Below are positions 10,165 through 21,569 of a DNA stretch of 64,000 nucleotides, in pieces. The translations under genes were made by a program, and so were the position numbers. Position 1 is the first letter of the stretch. Every line of letters starts with the position of its first letter. The notes below the pieces were generated by a model, which was not told the DNA's origin, searched no databases, and was given only the letters and a program-made list of their open reading frames with translations. Origin of the DNA: Theocolax elegans (Eukaryota > Arthropoda > Insecta > Hymenoptera > Cerocephalidae); NCBI GenBank assembly GCA_026168455.1, contig CM047429.1, forward strand, positions 3,097,720 through 3,161,719, given 5' to 3'.

Positions 10165-11101
10165 CTTAAAGTCTGTTCTGAATGTGGTAAAGTTTTTCAC
10201 CCGGGATGTTCCGTCTATTTCTTGCGTAATAAACCATTAGATTTATATTGTTACTGTACCTTAAGTGATGCTATTGACCAGGCGACGTATTTTAAAAGTT
10301 TAAATTCAAAAACTTTAGCTTCAACGTAATCTTCGGCTAGACACTCGTTAATTGACTCTACTGTCCATAGTACTGACGAAAATGTTATTGATATGGACTT
10401 ACCGCCAGGTTGGGATACTATGAATCACTCGCAGCAGCTAGCTTACGTATACAGCGACTTAACTAGAATGGGTCGCGAGAGTACAAATTCAATAAATGAC
10501 CGTTTGGATGGCATTACTAATAGGCTTGATACTCATAACGACCGCATAACGGCGATTGAATCGGAGAATGCTGCGTTACGGGCTGAAAATGCACAATTGA
10601 AGGATATGTTTATTAGGGCGGCCCCTAACACTCAGATTAAAGTTACTGGCATTCCTTTAACCTGCACTCTTTCTCTCGATGATTTGTCTAAACAGATTTT
10701 ATGTTTATTGAAACTTGAGCACCTTTGTTCAGACATATTAGAAACTCGCGCGTTTATGTCGGGATCGGCCTCAAGTTCATCTTAATCAGACCCAATAGTA
10801 TCGAAAAGTTTTATTATTAGATTTAAGAATAGTGAACTACGAAATTTTATATTGGACGTTAAGCGACATTAAATATGGCAGCCTTGTGAGTGAGGTTGGT
10901 AACGCCACCAACAAAATAATCAACATGTATGAAATGTTGCCTCCTGCAGTTCATGAATTGCGCTTACTTGTGAAATCGAAACTTGAGCCGCTTAAATATA
11001 AATATATATGGACTCGAGACAGTAAAATTTACGTTAGGAAGGACGACAGTTCAGAGAGGATTCTCATTGCAACTGAAGCTGATCTCTCGAAGCTTCTGTG
11101 A
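10165..11101 (+). pseudogene. LINE A ORF1: zinc-knuckle, coiled-coil protein (broken)
   Basis: ORF1 proteins of this kind bind the LINE RNA. The reading is recognisable from a PHD/zinc-knuckle-like CSECGKVFHPGC (about 10171-10206), followed by a TAA near 10328 in the same frame. The intact part from 10393 has MGRESTNSINDRL and a heptad-rich stretch (residues ~30-80), then IKVTGIPLTCTLSLDDL, the start of an RRM-like domain. A stop or frameshift near 10785-10835 separates the C-terminal part (YEMLPPAVHELRLL, YVRKDDSSERILIATEADL). ORF1 ends with TGA at 11099-11101, and the frame then continues into ORF2. LINE F has the same protein with the zinc motif intact. Confidence 0.75.
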
Positions 11102-13940
11102 CTGTCCTCCACAATAAATACGAACTCAAAGGTCATTCAGTCTGCTATTAGGGTTGTAAATCAAAATTGCATCTCATCCATTCGTGTAGCACAAGCTAAT
11201 GTAAATTCCCTAATGAATCATCTATCTGAGATTGAACTGTTTTTACAATCATATAATGTTGATGTTCTTTCTATTTCTGAATCTTGGCTAACTCCGAATC
11301 GTTCTACTTCTATGTTTAATATAAATGGTTATGTTTTGGCGCGAAACGATCGTGGCTTAACATCAACCACGGGGAAGCGTGATTATATGCAAAGTGGTGG
11401 TGTTGCGTGCTATATTCGTAGTAACATAAATTTTCGGATTTTGGATGCACCTCAAATTCATAATGTCAACGATACTGAATACTTATTATTAGAATTAATT
11501 GCGAACAATAATAAATTACTGTTTGCTTCGGTTTATAGACGTCCTAAGGGTCACCTGTTATCTAAATTTTTTAATACTCTCGATGATTATTACAGTTCCC
11601 ACCTTAAGAACTTAATTAAAGAATCATCCTTATATTTGGTTCCATTTAATGCCTCTCATCATCGTGATAATTCGGACACTTGGCTTGATATTATCTTAGT
11701 GGATTCGATTGAAAAAATTATAACCATGAAGCAGTCTGAAAGTCCTTTTATAAATGGTCATGACTTTCTGTACATTGATTACTGTCTACCATCGTTATTC
11801 ACAGAGCGCAGATCATATCGGTATAGAGACTTTAAAAACTTTGTTCCATCCGAATTTTCTGCTACACTAAAAACTGAATTTGATATGTTTTGTAGTAATA
11901 GTCTAAACGAATTGGGGACAGTTGACTCATTTTTAGATGGCTTTCGTCATTCCCTTATTTCTGGTCTCGATAAACATGCGCCAATCGTTTCTCGGCTAGT
12001 ACGAGCCCGTACTGCCCCTTGGATGACAAATATTCTGAAAGCTAAATGTCGGGAACGTGACCGTCTATATAAGCGAGCTAAGCGACTAAACGACCGATCT
12101 TTGTTATTAGAATATAAGACTCTTAGGCGTAATATTAGGCGAGAAATCAAGTTTATTCGTGATGCTTATTATGAAAAACAAATGCTTGAAGCCCCAGGGC
12201 AATCGGAATGTTGGCGAATTTTACGACAATTAGGCATCACAAAACCGACTGCAAACTCACCTTTAAAATATTTTTCAAACCAAGAATTGGCAATTTATTA
12301 CTCCTCTGTAAATAAACGTCATCCTTGCTGTACTCTTGAACAATTAGTTGGAATTATTAATTCCCCCTCAGTATCTGTATATCCATCGTTTTCGCTGCAA
12401 CCTATCTCCTCTGAACAGATTATGAGTGCTCTAAAAGTATGCCTACGCAAAGCCAAGAGTCGAAGTTTAGATGACCTTTCTCTTCCATACTTTAAAGATG
12501 TTTTTCTATTAATTGTGCCTGCTCTCGCAAAGTTATTTAACTTGTCAATAGAATCTAGCACATATCCTGAAGCTTGGAAGCGTGCTTTGATCATCCCTCT
12601 TAATAAAGTTACTACCCCATTATCACCTTCCGACACAAGACCAATTGCAAATTTTGTGCATTTTGCGAAAGTATTCGACTATTTGATTACACGTCAAGTT
12701 ACGGAGCATATAGAAAGAAATAATATTTTGTCACCTGTACAATCTGGTTTCCGTAGCTCATATAGTACGCAGACTATAAACAGAAGGGTATGGTAACTTT
12801 CTTGTTACTTTTCGATTTTAAGAAGGCTTTTGACACAATTGACCATGTCAAACTTTTGAGTACTTTTAAAAATTTAAATTTTGATGAAAAATCGATTAGA
12901 TGGTTTCATTCATATTTATCCAATAGATCTCAGCTGTTATTGATGTAGACGGTGCCCCATCACAATTTATCGAAACATCATCTGGAGTTCCTCAAGGCTC
13001 TGCACCTGGGCCTATATATTTGTCATCTTTATTAATTCGATCGTAAATCAATTAATTCATTCCAAAAGCATGCTATTTGCTGATGATTTACAATTATATT
13101 TACATTGTCATCCAGGTGATTGTGATGATCATATTAACAAGTTGATTCAGGATGGTTTAAGAGTGGCTCAATGGGTAAATATTCGTGGCCTTGACATAAA
13201 TTTTTCGAAAACCAAAGTACTCATGTTAGGCTCTGTTCAGCAACTTAGATTTATTGACAAAAATGCCCTTCCTCCTGTTGTAATAGATGGTCATCAAATT
13301 GAGTGGGTTGACTCGGCGCGAAATTTAGGTATTATTTTAAACGAGAATCTAACGTGGAATAATAAGGAATAATCAGGTATCCAGCATAATCTCTAGAGTT
13401 CATGGAGTGCTCCATAGGTTACGAAATAGAGGCAATTTTCTTTCGCAAAATATGAGGAAAAGGTTAATCACAACTCTAGTTTTGCCGCATTTTGACTATG
13501 CATGCACTGTATTTTGTGATTTACCAGACTATTTAAATACTAAATTGCAAAGACTGCTAAATATTTGTGTGTGATACATTTTTCATCTTCGTAGAGACGC
13601 CAGGCATGACTGTTTTTACTCTAAATTAAATTGGTTTACAGTTTCTGAGCGCCGTGATTATTTTATTGGGATTTTAACTTACCAGGTACTTACTACAGGT
13701 AAACCTGGTTACCTCTATGACCTTCTTCCATCGCCTAGTCAAGAGTTGCGTCGTTCAGCGCGTTCTATACAGTCAAATTTCGAACGTCCTGTTGCACTCA
13801 CAAATACCTATCAGAAATCATTTACCATACAAACAATGGATTTATGGGATTCGCTGCCAACAAATTTGCGAATGATTCCGAGTCTGCTTAATTTTAAGAA
13901 TAAATTGCGAAGTCACCTAACTGGTTGTGATTTAGATTAA
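11102..13940 (+). pseudogene. LINE A ORF2: AP-endonuclease and reverse transcriptase (inactivated)
   Basis: Follows the ORF1 stop in the same frame, with no AUG until 11213. The endonuclease part shows VNSL, SESWLTP, VYRRPKGH, SDTWLDIILVDS and NGHDFL. About 20 residues containing the Gly-Asp-(Phe/Leu)-Asn motif, present in LINE F at the same place, are deleted near 11590, so the endonuclease should be dead. The RT part shows DTRPIANF, QSGFRSSYSTQ, then after frameshifts near 12785 LFDFKKAFDTIDH, SSGVPQGSAPGP near 12980, and the catalytic FADD at 13076-13087. The C-terminal region (LPHFDYACTVF, SLPTNLR) runs to a TAA at 13940. There are further stops near 12946 and 13573. No RNase H is seen. 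Confidence 0.85.
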
Positions 13941-14324
13941 TTCACCAGGGATGGTTACAATATACTACACTATATTAGTTTAATTAGTTTATAACAGCGG
14001 TATTATTATTATTATTGTTATTATTATTGTTATTATTATTATTTTCACAATTAGCGTTTAAGAATTTGCGAATTTAGGAATTTATGAATTTAAGAATTTA
14101 TTAAATTAATTTAACCTTGTTGGTGAGCTCCACTTATTCTCCTGATATGCCATTATATTTTGTTATATTTTGCTATATTTTGTTCTTTGTTTACATATGT
14201 ATAAATTGTTAGCTAACTTACGGGTAGTTTTATTGCTGCGTTATTTTTGTAACTCATAAATATGTAATATTGTTTGCCTTAAGGATTGAATTATCCTAGG
14301 CATTAATAAAGTCTATTCAATCAA

Positions 14325-14343
14325 TCTCTCTCTCTCTTTCTCT
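14325..14343 (+). repeat. (TC)n junction between LINE A and LINE B
   Basis: A short TC tract with one interruption. The A-type (TCAA)n tail ends on its left and the B-type 5' end (GGTGTATATACTGGAC) begins on its right. Confidence 0.9.
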
Positions 14344-14872
14344 GGTGTATATACTGGACGCGCCTAAATTTCAGCTCTACTTGTGTCGTGATATAATTAT
14401 TCACATTTATTTCCACGAATTTCAGCTAAGAGGACGGGATTCCCTCGAGTGGCGGCTCCTGTCTAAAATAATAACAGATATTTTTAATCGCCCAGGAATC
14501 CTTATTTTTTCCTCTGAAAAGTCGGTTTTTAAAAGAGGTTAGGAACCGTATTCTCGCAAATTGGCGGCCCAGCATCGACGATTTCGCACAGTCTTATAAG
14601 CCCCTCTACTGGTCACCATCTGTATAAAAGGTCAGCCTCGTCGCGGTTTCTGCTTCTTCCCCAATGCTTCATTTACATTATCTACATCCCTGGTAAAAAG
14701 CTCATGCGGAGGTATGTTCAAGATGTGGCAGTTATATTCATGTAAACTGCTTCGCGATAATTCCGGATTTCATCGAACCGCGTTGTTGCCGACTCGCGGA
14801 GAATTCTGCTTTGCCCATATCGCGTGAGGGGGCAGCCCTCCCGGGACTGCTACAATCGAGAACGAGCTCGCT

Positions 14873-15820
14873 TTGATCGCCGCTCATTCTACAGCAACCC
14901 CCACGACGGGGACGGCCAAGCGCGTCGCCTCGCCCACTTGGCCGCCATGTGCGCAGGTTGCTAAGCAACCTCGCGGCGCTGCGCCCACTGAGAACTGCTC
15001 CGGCCTACCCGCGCAATCGACTGGCACCGTTGACATGGCCGCTCTCTTCTCGGACTTCGCGAGCCGGTTAGAGGCAAATTTCAAGCGCACGGTCTCGCGC
15101 ATTGAAACATCGGTCTAGGGACTGTCCAGCGAAATCCGGGACCTTAATTTCCGGGTTTTACAAATCGAGGCAGCGACCGAAGAGAGATTTTCCAGCGTCT
15201 CAGACCGCATACGAGCGCTGGAAATTGCGAACGAGAATATTCGCGGTTTAATCGGTGACGTTCGAGGTAGCCAGCCGATATCGGCAGTTTCTTCCATCAG
15301 AGATACCTGCAAGGTGTTGCTGCTCGGTATCCCCACTAACATGGCCAATTCGGATATGGAGGCTATAGATAAAATTTTGACAGTCATCAATCTCCCCTAG
15401 GTTAGCTCACAAATCGTGGATGTTCGTCCCTGGCTTGCCCGGATCAAGCCAGGAATTCAAGAATCAAGACCGGCGACTGCAGCTGTTACCAACAACAAAG
15501 GGCTCGTTTTCCGGGTTTCCTCCCCCACGACCAGAGATCTTATCTTAGAGAGGGTACGTCTTCTCAAGGGCATTTCAGCTGATTCCCTCTTTAGTGCGGG
15601 TGGAGGCTCGTCGATTCTTTTGTGTGTGTTATGGCCCAACGAGCTGCATGTTATTTTAAGTAAAGCACTTCGTCGTTCTGCTGACTTGGGTTTAGCGAGA
15701 CCTATAGTTAAGAACTACACGGTTTTTATGCGTAAAACTAAAGGAGGGCAGCTTCTTCCGATACATTCCGAATCGGACATTTTTAACCTTACAATACATG
15801 ATTCTTCTCCTTCGCAATGA
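14873..15820 (+). pseudogene. LINE B ORF1 (two in-frame stops)
   Basis: Same protein as LINE C ORF1: TTGTAKRVASPTWPPCAQ, AKQPRGAAPTE, a coiled coil (FASRLEANFKRTVSRIE, then RDLNFRVLQIE), KVLLLGIPTNM, the VDVRPWLAR signature, GLVFRVSSPTTRDLILE, LLKGISADSLF and KNYTVFMRKTKGGQLLPI. TAG stops at about 15116-15118 and 15399-15401 interrupt an otherwise continuous frame. The N-terminal zinc region before 14873 is shifted out of frame. It ends at TGA 15818-15820, after which the frame stays open (RLSGQAS) until the ORF2 deletion. Confidence 0.8.
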
Positions 15821-15903
15821 AGGTTGTCTGGCCAGGCTTCATCATCTACTAACACTATATTATAAATTTTTTGCATATTGCACTTACTGTAAATGGTGTT
15901 TAC

Positions 15904-15917
15904 GGGGTTTCTACCCC
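15904..15917 (+). promoter_or_regulatory. Conserved LINE 3'-terminal hairpin (B)
   Basis: GGGGT-TTCT-ACCCC, a perfect 5-bp stem just before TAATAAAG and the tail repeat. It is probably the structure recognised by the element's own RT when priming, as known for L2/CR1-type tails; the function is inferred from position and recurrence. Confidence 0.7.
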
Positions 15918-15947
15918 CATGTAACGTAATAAAGATCTATTTATTTA

Positions 15948-15969
15948 TCTCTCTCCCTCTCTCTCTCTC
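15948..15969 (+). repeat. (TC)n at the 3' end of LINE B
   Basis: TCTCTCTCCCTCTCTCTCTCTC. No further LINE follows; non-repetitive sequence begins at 15970. Confidence 0.9.
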
Positions 15970-16067
15970 GCACCATATAATCAAGATATCAGCTAGAAGT
16001 TCGACATTAAGAACGTACACAGAAACAGCTTGGAAAACCCATTAACCCATTAAGGACTGAAAGGACA

Positions 16068-16965
16068 TTTTTTTAGGTCCAAATTCGAACGGTCACCAAG
16101 TGGTTAATTTCATTTTTTAAAAATTCCGAAACTACCTATTCCGATGCTTTAAAGTGTGCTCTTTTTTATGATGACAGTCGTTTTTTGCTAAAATAAGTTT
16201 TTAATGGCAAAAATTAACATTTAAAAAAAACGCTGATTTTTTGATGAAAAAAATTTTTTTTATGCAAATTTTTTTGCCTTATAATTTTCTTATGTGCCTA
16301 AGACCTATAAAAAAGGTATCCATGATACCTAAATTGTAAGTTATGGACCCTAGAAAATTTCCAACATTTTTTTTAAACAAAATGGCGTACAGAAAAAAAA
16401 TTTGTATTCATTAACTTCACCAATTTTTTTCTCAAAAACTATGGACTTTGATAAAAATTTCATAAAAACGAAAAATGCTTAGAACCAGTCAAGGAACATT
16501 GAATTTTTCAAAAAATGGCCAAATTTGAGAAATCCAAAAATGGTCCCAAAAGATCTGAAAAAATTCAGGCGTGTTCCTTGACTGATGCTAAGCAATTCTA
16601 GATTTTATGAAATTTTTATCAAAGTCCATAGTTTTCGAGAAAAAAATTGGTGAAGTTAATGAATACAAATTATTTTCTATACGCCTTTTTGTTTAAAAAA
16701 AAATGTTGGAAATTTTCAAGGGTCCATAACTTTCATTCTAGGTATCATTGACACCTTTTTTATAGGTCTTAGGCACATAAAAAAACTATAAGACAAAAAA
16801 ATTTGCATAAAAAAATTTTTTTTATCAAAAAATCAGCGTTTTTTTATAAAAAACTAGTGTCATTATCCAAAAGAGCATATTTTAAAGCATCGGAATAGGT
16901 AGTTTAGAAATTTTTTTGAAATGAAATTAACCACTTGGTGACTGTTCGAAATTGGACCTAAAAAA
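16068..16965. mobile_element. Large palindrome (foldback/MITE-like), arms ~410-445 bp
   Basis: Left arm 16068-16513 and right arm 16557-16965 are inverted copies starting TTTAGGTCCAA and its complement, with a hinge of about 40 bp around CATTGAATTTTTC. The arms have diverged mainly by small changes. The phrase GGACTGAAA before the left arm (about 16053) recurs as its complement at about 17063, so the true ends may lie further out and the right side may be interrupted. It has no coding capacity. Confidence 0.8.
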
Positions 16966-17139
16966 CTATATTATAAAACTATTATATAACTATATAATCT
17001 ATATATAATTTATATATATAAACTATTTTGAGGGTATAAATATCGTGTGGAATAGTTTTTCATTTCAGTCCCTGATGAGGAGCAGCAGCGAGCTCGAAAC
17101 GTCGGACAGCATATTTGGGGTTAGTAGATTTTTGGTGCA

Positions 17140-17273
17140 GGGGCAGTCAGATTGTTTTATTAATAATTTGTTTTTATTTTCAGTTAGTGTTTTTATTTTT
17201 TATTTTTTATTTTTATTATTTTTTATAGATTCTTCGGGGGTGATTATAAGTAGGGGCAATCTGACTGCCCATA
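17140..17273. repeat. Short inverted repeat GGGCAGTCAGATTG / CAATCTGACTGCCC
   Basis: A 14-bp perfect inverted repeat, left copy ending about 17156 and right copy ending about 17272, encloses roughly 100 bp of T-rich DNA. It may be the ends of a tiny MITE-like insertion. It follows closely on a hammerhead-like core motif at about 17070-17100 that lacks convincing outer stems. Confidence 0.5.
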
Positions 17274-17389
17274 TAATGGATTGTAAGACCGATAAAAATA
17301 TTAATTAATTTAGTTATACTATAGTCGACATAAGTAATATTTTATTAATATTATGTAACATCCTACTTACTACGTCACTTGTAAGTGAG

Positions 17390-18005
17390 GCTTGACCAGC
17401 AGAACCTATGATTTTCCCTGCCTTTCCTTTTTGGTTTTCTCCAGAAGAATGGAAAGTAGCGATGTCTCAGGGCTGTGGACAAGACGATCGTATGGTCCTG
17501 TTCTCTCAGCCTGGTCCGGCAGAAGGGGAAGCAGTGATATCGCAGGTTATCAAAGAAGAATACTTTATAGTCCTTTCTTTTCCGATTCCCGCAAAAGTAA
17601 ACTTTTAGTGTGTACCAAATAGATCAAAGAATTCAATAACCACCTTAGCCATCACCTATCAACTGAACGAGAAACTGATCAATATCGTATATGTTAGGAA
17701 GGAGCAATGTAAGGTTACTGATGTACTGGCTATCCCACGGGAGCCATTCAAAAATGAAGAAGCCGATGGTAGTAGCCAGGCCGAGAGTGGAAGAGGTCGC
17801 GTGTCCCACAGGAGATGTTTAGAGAAGGCAACGGTAAGTCGGAAGGCGGTGCACAATTTGGATGCCTATTTCGGGCTACCACCATCGTTTGGTCCCAAGG
17901 ACAACGAACAGGTTCGAGATAGGAGTACATCTTGCACTTCGTGGTATTGGGTCACAGATACCGCGCTCAAACAAACACAACACAAACAACACAAACTCTG
18001 ACCCA
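17390..18005 (+). other. Unrecognised coding-like remnant
   Basis: Composition rises to about 45-50% GC and plus-strand frames of 66-76 codons stay open, for example 17408-17608 (FPFWFSPEEW near its start) and 17801-18001. Adjacent frames look continuous in style, with tags such as NEKLINIVYVRKEQ near 17670. This suggests a decayed gene or element ORF with frameshifts. No family is recognised and no function is proposed. Confidence 0.3.
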
Positions 18006-18029
18006 AATAGATAGAGCAGGTTCTAGAGT

Positions 18030-19514
18030 CCCTGTTGCAAAAGTACAGGTGATAACCACCTGATTTTCAGTTGATTATCATGCCAAAATCACAGATGATT
18101 ATCACCTGATGTTCAGGTGAAAATCATATAACCTTTGTAATTGATTGAATATATATTTTATATAATATAGTCAATTTGAAAAACTATTTAACAGATTTAA
18201 ATATCTATGATGAAGAAGGGAAGGACGGTATTAATAATTTTATTGTTTGCATATGAAATATTGTTTTTATTTATTTAAGTTTACCAAAACCTTCAAAGGT
18301 TTACACAGCTGTAAAATATAAAATAAAGTTGCAACTTGTCAATAAAATAAAAATTTTATTTTTAACGTAAAAAAATATAAATTAATATAGGAATTTTTGT
18401 CGGTCTTGCTGAGCTAATTTTCTGAGCTACGATTTCCTCTGCTGAATTAAATCGAGCTAATGTAATGTTGCATGAATTAGTCGCCAACACTGAAGAACTA
18501 TTTGGACAAAAAGCAATGACTTACAACATTCATGGTAACGCAATGGTAACATTCTACTTTCTCATTTGAATCAGCAAATCATGACTTATTAAATAAGCAA
18601 TTAAATGTGCAAAAGGTGTCTCGTCTCAAATTATTAGATATACCAACATCAGCCATTGCATAAGAATTTTACAAGATAAATTATTTCCTTACATTAGTGA
18701 CTTAATAAAAATACTGTGATGATGTTCTCTCTTCAAATGTTATAATAGCTTACTTTGGACGAAGTCAAGACGTAGATAATGCTCTAATAAATAGTTTAAA
18801 TCTGTCAGATCCTGCTGAAATATATTTTAAAATTGACAAATATGAATGCTTATTCGAATCATCTTATAAAGTGAAGAGAAGATCAAATAATTCATTGGTT
18901 CATCTTCCTACCGACGGAAAGTTCGCGAGAATTGATAAATTCATTGTAGATAATGCAATGTCGAGAGAAATTACGATATGTACATTATTACGAACGAGAA
19001 ATTATTTTAATAACTATTACAAAGCATTGCAAATAATAGACCAAATTGAGTCACAACCCATTGCGATAAATACTGAAGATATTCAAGGTATTTGCATTTT
19101 TATGGAAATTGTTGGTATTATGTACGTATTGCCACTCCCAAATTTATGACACTATTAAAAGATTATGAATCAAGTACAAAATGCGTAAAGTTGTTTCTTC
19201 ACAAATGCGTTTAAGTATGTAAATATTGTATCAAATATTTTGTAACTTAATATTAAAAATTATTTTCCAAAAATTTATATTAATTATTTATTATATCGTT
19301 TATTTATAATATTTTTATAACATATTTTCTAAATAATATAATATTTTATAATTGATAAACTTGATCAGTTCAATGTTAATAAAAATTTTATTCAAATATT
19401 TAATTACTATAGAGTATACAATATATCAAGTTTATTTTTTTCAATGGTTACATGATTTTTACCTGAAAATCAGGTGAAAATCAGGTGATTATCACCTGTA
19501 CTTTCGCAGCAGGG
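18030..19514 (+). mobile_element. CACTA/EnSpm-like DNA transposon relic with 2-bp target duplication
   Basis: Terminal inverted repeats begin CCCTGTTGCAAAAGTACAGG on the left and CCCTGCTGCGAAAGTACAGG on the right, and continue for about 33 bp with three mismatches. A GT dinucleotide flanks both ends (18028-18029 and 19515-19516), fitting the 2-3-bp duplications of EnSpm/CACTA elements. Subterminal DNA has several copies of the palindromic word GGTGATAATCACC and parts of it, probably transposase binding sites. Inside is a decayed transposase C-terminal region. At 1.5 kb it is far shorter than autonomous members. Confidence 0.75.
18450..19149 (+). pseudogene. Transposase C-terminal relic (CACTA/tnp2-DUF4218-like)
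   Basis: Pieces of one protein are spread over frames: MLHELVANTEELFGQKAMTY with NIH, then FSFESANHDLLNK, QDVDNALINSLNLS, RRSNNSLVHLPTDGKFARI and a final IQGICIFMEIVGIMYVLPLPNL-like end. The order (N-I-H, then FE-S-N, then a C-terminal strand ending in a P-x-P-N-L phrase) matches, from memory, the C-terminal domains of invertebrate proteins annotated as transposase-domain/DUF4218 products. The final part from 18871 is one uninterrupted frame ending at TGA 19149. The catalytic domain is not present. Confidence 0.55.
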
Positions 19515-19516
19515 GT

Positions 19517-20130
19517 AATATCTATTTACAATATATACAGAAATCAGTCCTCAAACAAGATAGTAGGACGTTGCATCATGAAGAAAAATAACCTAATTTG
19601 AATGAAATCAAATATCTTAAGATGGACTAGACACAGACAAATGGGACAAGATGAATTTTATAGCTGAAGTAATGCAAAATACACGAAAATTTGTCTGGTT
19701 TATTAAAAAATGAACTTGTGATCTTCACCACAGAGATCAAAATTCACATTTTTCGTATAATTTGACTTATACGGTATTTTAACATACTTACACAACTATT
19801 TTCGAAAAGTGGCTTAATAAACTGGGTTACCATTAAAAAAAGGATGAAAAATATAAGTTTCAAAACTTTTTTATGTAGGTCATATGATTACTATGGATCA
19901 ATCTTCGACTAACCTATACAAAAAAACCTAATTAAATTTAATAAATCACTAGCTACACGTAAGTCAAATTTGACCCATGGTAATTTTATGACCCTCATTA
20001 AAAAAGAATGTAAGCGTTAGAACTTTATTTCGTTTAATGGGAGATGAACAATGAATTATTATTATTCTATAAAATTTTTTATCTACTGATGTAAAACACG
20101 GAAAGGATAGACATTGTTTATTTAAAGAGA
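19517..20130. other. AT-rich DNA, nothing recognised
   Basis: No long frame, repeat or RNA gene could be supported between the CACTA-like relic and the inverted 110-bp unit array. Confidence 0.5.
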
Positions 20131-20139
20131 ATAAAAAAA

Positions 20140-20700
20140 AAGAAGTTTCCTTTTTATCAGTTTTGTGGAAATTAATAAAAATTTTTAATGGAGTTTAAGC
20201 AAAATATATAAATTTTACTTAAAATACAATGTATGGTATCGTAAAAAATACTTGTCGATTATTCCGCTTTGATTTCAGTACTTTCTATTGTAGAAACTTT
20301 TTATGCACTTTAAACAAAAAAAATATATAAATATTTAATTAAAAATACTTGTTGCTTACGTCGATTTGATTTTTGCAGAAACTTTATAGAGTTTAAGCAA
20401 AAAAATATATAAATATTTAATTAAAGATACTTGTTGCTTATGTCGATTTGATTTCAGTATTTTCTATTGCAGAAACTCTATGAAGTTTAAGCAAAATATA
20501 AGTAGAAATAGGATGGAAGTAAGAATTAAGGATTTTTTTATCAGATAACATTTTTAAAGTGTGATTGGAAACCATATTTGCGAATGTTGACACCTTCGTG
20601 GAAGGTGTTTTATATAAAGTACTGTCTAGAGACACAAATTCTATGTGGAATATTTAATAATGAATAATAAAATTACTGAAAGTGAAACTCTAATAAATAT
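20140..20700 (-). repeat. Inverted copies of the 2-6.5 kb array units
   Basis: Minus-strand counterparts of the 110-bp unit occur (ATTTATATATTT, GTTTCTGCAAT, GAAATCAAATCGAC landmarks), three or four copies. They are followed at 20583-20610 by the hairpin segment TGACACCTTCGTGGAAGGTG and the GTCTCTAGACAG-type flank in reverse. Together with the 2-6.5 kb array they form a very large imperfect inverted repeat about 14 kb apart. Confidence 0.7.
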
Positions 20701-20891
20701 ATAAATTGTAAATACATTTAATATTAAACTATAATAGTGTTTAATCAATTTTGTGGTATTTACAATATTTTTCATTTTTTCAACATTTTTACCAACTGTT
20801 TTGGAATAAAAGCAATCAAAAAATTTTAATTAAGTTTTTTTCTTACTTATTTTATACATTTAAAGTTGTGTACAAATGTTAGATCAAACAG

Positions 20892-21561
20892 GGGAAGTAC
20901 ATGACCTCCGGGAAACGGATCTCATCCTAACTTTGGTATGTCTTTTATAATATAAAAATATGAAGAAAGCCAAGTTATCTCTTGCCAATGGCCACTTTTA
21001 CGGAAGTTATTCGACTTCCAATAATAATAGCAGTAAAAATTACTACCAATTCGGTCGCTTATAACTCGAAATCAAATAAAGATAACCAATCGAACCAAAA
21101 ACCAGAAGAAAGTTGAGTTCAAGTAGATATGGTTTGAAAAAAAAGAAGCTCAAATTGCTTAATTTGAAGTAAAGTTATGAAGAAAATAAGAAATTGAAGA
21201 TTATTAGGCCAAAATTTAATATGAAAAATTTATTGTTTCTTTTGGCCTAATAATCATCAATTTTATTTTCTTCATAACTTTGCTTCAAATTAAGCAATTT
21301 GAGCTTCTTTTTTTTTCAAACCATATCTACTTGAACTCGACTTTCTTCTGGTTTTTGGTTCAATTGTTTATCTTTATTTGATTTCGAGTTATAAGCGACC
21401 GAATTGGAAGTAATTTTTACTGCTATTATTATTGGATGTCGAATAACTTCCGTAAAAGTGTCCATTGGCAAGAAATAACTTGGCTTTCTTCATATTTTTA
21501 TATTATAAAAGACATACCAAAGTTAGGATGAGATCCGTTTCCCGGAGGTCATGTACTTCCC
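20892..21561. mobile_element. Palindromic foldback/MITE-like element, arms ~323 bp
   Basis: Left arm 20892-21214 and right arm 21239-21561 are inverted copies starting GGGAAGTACATGACCTCCGG, with only a few mismatches and a loop of about 24 bp. It interrupts a ~305-bp repeat unit whose other copies are seen from 22421 on. No coding capacity. The low arm divergence implies a recent insertion or gene conversion between arms. Confidence 0.85.
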
Positions 21562-21569
21562 TTGTAAGT

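Larger units (their letters stand above)
8443..14324 (+). mobile_element. LINE A: full-length but decayed CR1/L2-like non-LTR retrotransposon
   Basis: Begins GGTGAGTTGG directly after (CT)n and ends in AATAAAG followed by (TCAA)n and a new TC tract. It has a long 5' region (8443-10.1 kb) that holds a foldback insertion, then ORF1, then ORF2 with endonuclease and reverse transcriptase. The 3' end carries a small hairpin, AGGAT-TGAATT-ATCCT at 14282-14297. The ORFs are AT-rich and resemble LINE F and fragment H more than C, D, E and G. Several stops and frameshifts, and the loss of an endonuclease motif, make it inactive. Superfamily placement is by RT style; a phylogeny was not possible here. 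Confidence 0.85.
14344..15947 (+). mobile_element. LINE B: internally deleted copy keeping ORF1 only
   Basis: Its 5' region matches LINE C (TTCAGC followed by GGGATTCCCT and GAGTGGCG). It then has ORF1, about 25 bp past the ORF1 stop, and almost at once a 3'UTR with the conserved hairpin, TAATAAAG and an (ATTT/ATCT) tail before (TC)n. All of ORF2 is missing, yet both ends are preserved. The arrangement resembles half-LINE elements such as mammalian HAL1, which keep ORF1 and depend on RT in trans. It could equally be a one-off deletion. Confidence 0.8.

Noticed and set aside
17066..17105. Hammerhead-like core CTGATGAG...GAGCTCGAAAC on the plus strand
   Set aside because: CUGAUGA, a GAGC/GCUC stem II and GAAAC are present, but no convincing stem I or stem III partner and no NUH cleavage site could be placed upstream, unlike the motif at 5.9 kb. 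Kept only as a possible relic.
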